Shown: in pieces, positions 5,789 to 7,461 of the stretch
How the letters are laid out: every line of letters begins with the position of its first letter
How positions within the stretch are numbered: position 1 is the stretch's first letter
DNA from: Marinospirillum sp.
Lineage (GTDB): Bacteria; Pseudomonadota; Gammaproteobacteria; Pseudomonadales; Halomonadaceae
Length of the DNA: 7,461 bases
Assembly: GCA_007116195.1 (NCBI GenBank)
Contig: SKIX01000172.1
Coordinates: 1-7,461 of the forward strand
Direction: 5' to 3'
Made by a program: the position numbers and the translations under genes
Notes under the pieces: generated by a model
What the model was told of the DNA's origin: nothing
What the model saw: only the letters and a program-made list of their open reading frames with translations
The model's database searches: none

Positions 5789-6364
5789 ATGTCTAGGCTT
5801 GTTGGCTTTCATGGTTTTTTAATTGGGTTGGCACTTGTCTTATCAGCTCTCGCCTGGCCTGCTAATGCTCAGGTAAAAATTGAGGGGGTCACCTTCGATA
5901 AGCAACTGAGCGGCAACCCGCCGTTAGAGTTACAGGGTTACGGCCTCTTACGTTATCGCCTGATCATCAAAGCTTATGTAGCCGCTTACTATCAAAGCCA
6001 ACTGGATGCCCCGCTAACCGACCCGCTTACCTCAAGAAAGCTAATCATTGAGTACTTTCATGCTATCAAAGCAGAAGACTTTGCCCGCGTTACCCTTGAA
6101 GGTGTGCAACAGAATACAACTGCAGAAGTTTTTACTGCTATTGAAGATGACCTAGAGGCTTTTTTACAAAGCTACCAAGCCGTGCAACCAGGAGACCGCT
6201 ATACGCTAAGCTGGCATCCTGAACAGGGGTTAAGCCTGAGTCTTAACCAAACACAATTAATTAACTTTGATAACGCCAAACTAAGTCAGGCTTTATTCGC
6301 TATTTGGCTAGGCGACCAACCCGGTGACCGACGCTTGAAAGAACGCCTGCTCGGCCGAGGTTAA
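5789..6364 (+). CDS. Periplasmic chalcone-isomerase-like protein
   Basis: A 191-residue secreted protein resembling the bacterial chalcone-isomerase-like family (Pfam Chalcone_3 type). This family is named for its fold, and its bacterial members have no established reaction. A Sec signal (1-27, ending PANA before QVKIEG) is followed by the family opening VKIEGVTFDKQL and ELQGYGLLRYRLIIKAYVAAYY. KLIIEYFHAIKAEDF lies at 84-98, and the C-terminal block ends in FAIWLGDQPGDRRLKERLLG (170-189). The frame is open 81 codons further upstream, but that part overlaps the previous gene and lacks a signal sequence. The ATG at 5789 has AGGAG at 5777-5781, 7 bases upstream, and begins the signal peptide. 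Probably co-transcribed with the membrane protein gene 61 bases before it. Its TAA shares the TTAA at 6361-6364 with the stop of the convergent antiporter gene. Confidence 0.88.
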   Translation: MSRLVGFHGFLIGLALVLSALAWPANAQVKIEGVTFDKQLSGNPPLELQGYGLLRYRLIIKAYVAAYYQSQLDAPLTDPLTSRKLIIEYFHAIKAEDFARVTLEGVQQNTTAEVFTAIEDDLEAFLQSYQAVQPGDRYTLSWHPEQGLSLSLNQTQLINFDNAKLSQALFAIWLGDQPGDRRLKERLLGRG

Positions 6365-7461
6365 AGAGGCTTTAAACCTACTTTAACAATGGTATCACCC
6401 TCAACCGCTACCACCACCCAAAGAATACCGTGCCACTCCATCTGGTCACCCACGACTGGGTGCCCACCGAAACGGCGAGTTAAAAACTCGCCCAATGACA
6501 GCTCCACTTGGTCAGAACTCAAGGTCAAGCCATAAAGCTCAGCGACATCTTTCAGCGGTGCGCCACCATCCAGAGTAAAGTCGCCAAAGAAATTACGCGC
6601 CTTCTCCTTCTTAGGCGCTGGCTCTTCATTAAACATTTTACTAAAAACCGGAAGATCAGCATCTCGCCCGATAATACACAAGAGGTCATTTTGCTTTAGC
6701 TGTGTACTGCCCGAAGGGTGAATCAACTGCTTATCCCTAAATAGAGCTCCAATACGCGCTCCCGATGGAAAACGTAGCCGCCTTAGCTCTACACCTTCAA
6801 GACTTTCACTTTTAACGGTATAAACAAAAGCTTCATAATCATTTTCGGGAAACACACCCAACTGGGTGCGCTTGCGTGGTGCAAAGGTCTCGGGCACCTC
6901 AACTTTAAGCTTCTTTGCCATCCACGGCAGGCTGGTGCCCTGAACCAACAAGGAAATCAACACGACATAGAAAGCAATATTAAAAAACAGATCGGCATTT
7001 TCAGCCCCGGCAATCACTGGGAAAATTGCCAAGACAATGGGCACAGCACCGCGCAGCCCCACCCAGGAAATAAACGCCAGCTCACGTCTGCTGAATTTGA
7101 AGAAGGGGGCAATACACAAGAAAACGGCCAGGGGCCTGGCAATAAAAATCAGCCCCAGCGCCAGCAGGGTGGCCGGCAGAGCAATCGCTAGCATCTCATG
7201 TGGCGAGACCAGCAAACCCAGTATCAAAAACAGACCGATTTGGCTTAACCAGGCCAGACCATCATGCACAGGTAAAATATGCTCCAGCTGGGGGCTACGG
7301 CTATTACCCAGTATCAAGCCCGCCAGATAGATCGCCAAAAAACCACTGCCGCCCAGCAGATTGGTCGCGGCAAACAGCCCCAAGCCTGCACCCGTGACCA
7401 GCAGCGGGTAAAGCCCCGTTGGCAGGCTCACGGATTTAAGTACCCGCGCAAACAGCCAGCC
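6361..7461 (-). CDS. nhaP2: NhaP2-type K+/H+ antiporter (CvrA), N-terminal part off the window
   Basis: Inner-membrane CPA1-family antiporter, which in studied species exchanges K+ (or Na+) for protons and helps control cell volume and internal ion levels. The frame is open to the right edge, so the GTG at 7429-7431 is internal. About 366 residues are visible; compared with E. coli NhaP2/CvrA (about 578), roughly 200 N-terminal residues are missing. Counting from the edge, several membrane helices (about 15-180) include GGSGFLAIYLAGLILGN (37-53) and the conserved GLRGAVPI (135-142). A cytoplasmic RCK_C/TrkA_C-like regulatory domain follows (about 205-275, with HPSGSTQL). The last part is a CorC/HlyC-type transporter-associated domain (about 288-365) with FFGDF and HPVVGDQMEW. 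This domain order is typical of NhaP2. The C-terminus is about ten residues shorter than in E. coli. Confidence 0.95.
   Translation of the reverse strand, partial: GWLFARVLKSVSLPTGLYPLLVTGAGLGLFAATNLLGGSGFLAIYLAGLILGNSRSPQLEHILPVHDGLAWLSQIGLFLILGLLVSPHEMLAIALPATLLALGLIFIARPLAVFLCIAPFFKFSRRELAFISWVGLRGAVPIVLAIFPVIAGAENADLFFNIAFYVVLISLLVQGTSLPWMAKKLKVEVPETFAPRKRTQLGVFPENDYEAFVYTVKSESLEGVELRRLRFPSGARIGALFRDKQLIHPSGSTQLKQNDLLCIIGRDADLPVFSKMFNEEPAPKKEKARNFFGDFTLDGGAPLKDVAELYGLTLSSDQVELSLGEFLTRRFGGHPVVGDQMEWHGILWVVVAVEGDTIVKVGLKPL

Noticed and set aside
7037..7397. Plus-strand open frames opposite the antiporter gene
   Set aside because: The conserved antiporter frame explains the DNA; these have no domain features.
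7429..7431. GTG as the start of the antiporter gene on the minus strand
   Set aside because: The frame continues to the right edge, and known NhaP2 proteins have many more membrane helices upstream.

Overview
This window is chromosomal housekeeping DNA from a gammaproteobacterium, about half G+C by eye. It is most like the Pseudomonas/Oceanospirillum side of the class. The grounds are the lysA–dapF–DUF484 run, the engB / cytochrome c4 / dsbA neighbourhood and a full NhaP2-type antiporter. All of these resemble Pseudomonas proteins by recall; no database search was possible. I see no phage, transposon, CRISPR, tRNA or rRNA.

Layout. Positions 1-2554 (+) hold the 3' part of lysA, then dapF and a DUF484 gene, tightly packed: a 5-base gap, then an ATGA overlap. 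The first two complete the meso-diaminopimelate/lysine branch. engB (ribosome-assembly GTPase) reads toward them on the minus strand, and its last 56 bases lie inside the DUF484 gene. A 208-base gap (3225-3432) separates engB from the divergent cytochrome c4 gene. That gap holds a consensus -10 box and a cytochrome leader that can fold elaborately. Cytochrome c4 is followed by a strong hairpin terminator (about 4056-4080), and a DsbA-family gene with an unusual CPFC active site starts only 15 bases after it. Next comes an unrecognised membrane protein (4810-5727) with a coiled coil, two membrane segments and an acidic tail. It has its own likely promoter and a TTG start. A periplasmic chalcone-isomerase-like protein (5789-6364) follows. 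It meets the convergent nhaP2-type K+/H+ antiporter gene, which is cut by the right edge, at a shared TTAA stop.

Functional reading. The left block is cell-wall precursor and lysine synthesis. The middle is envelope redox: a periplasmic dihaem electron carrier beside a thiol-disulfide enzyme. The right is envelope proteins of unknown role plus an ion antiporter. The least ordinary signals are the folded cytochrome c4 leader, the CPFC DsbA-like protein behind a terminator, the absence of xerC after the DUF484 gene, and the unrecognised coiled-coil membrane protein. I found no clear new multi-gene system; the leader RNA is the best candidate for something undescribed.
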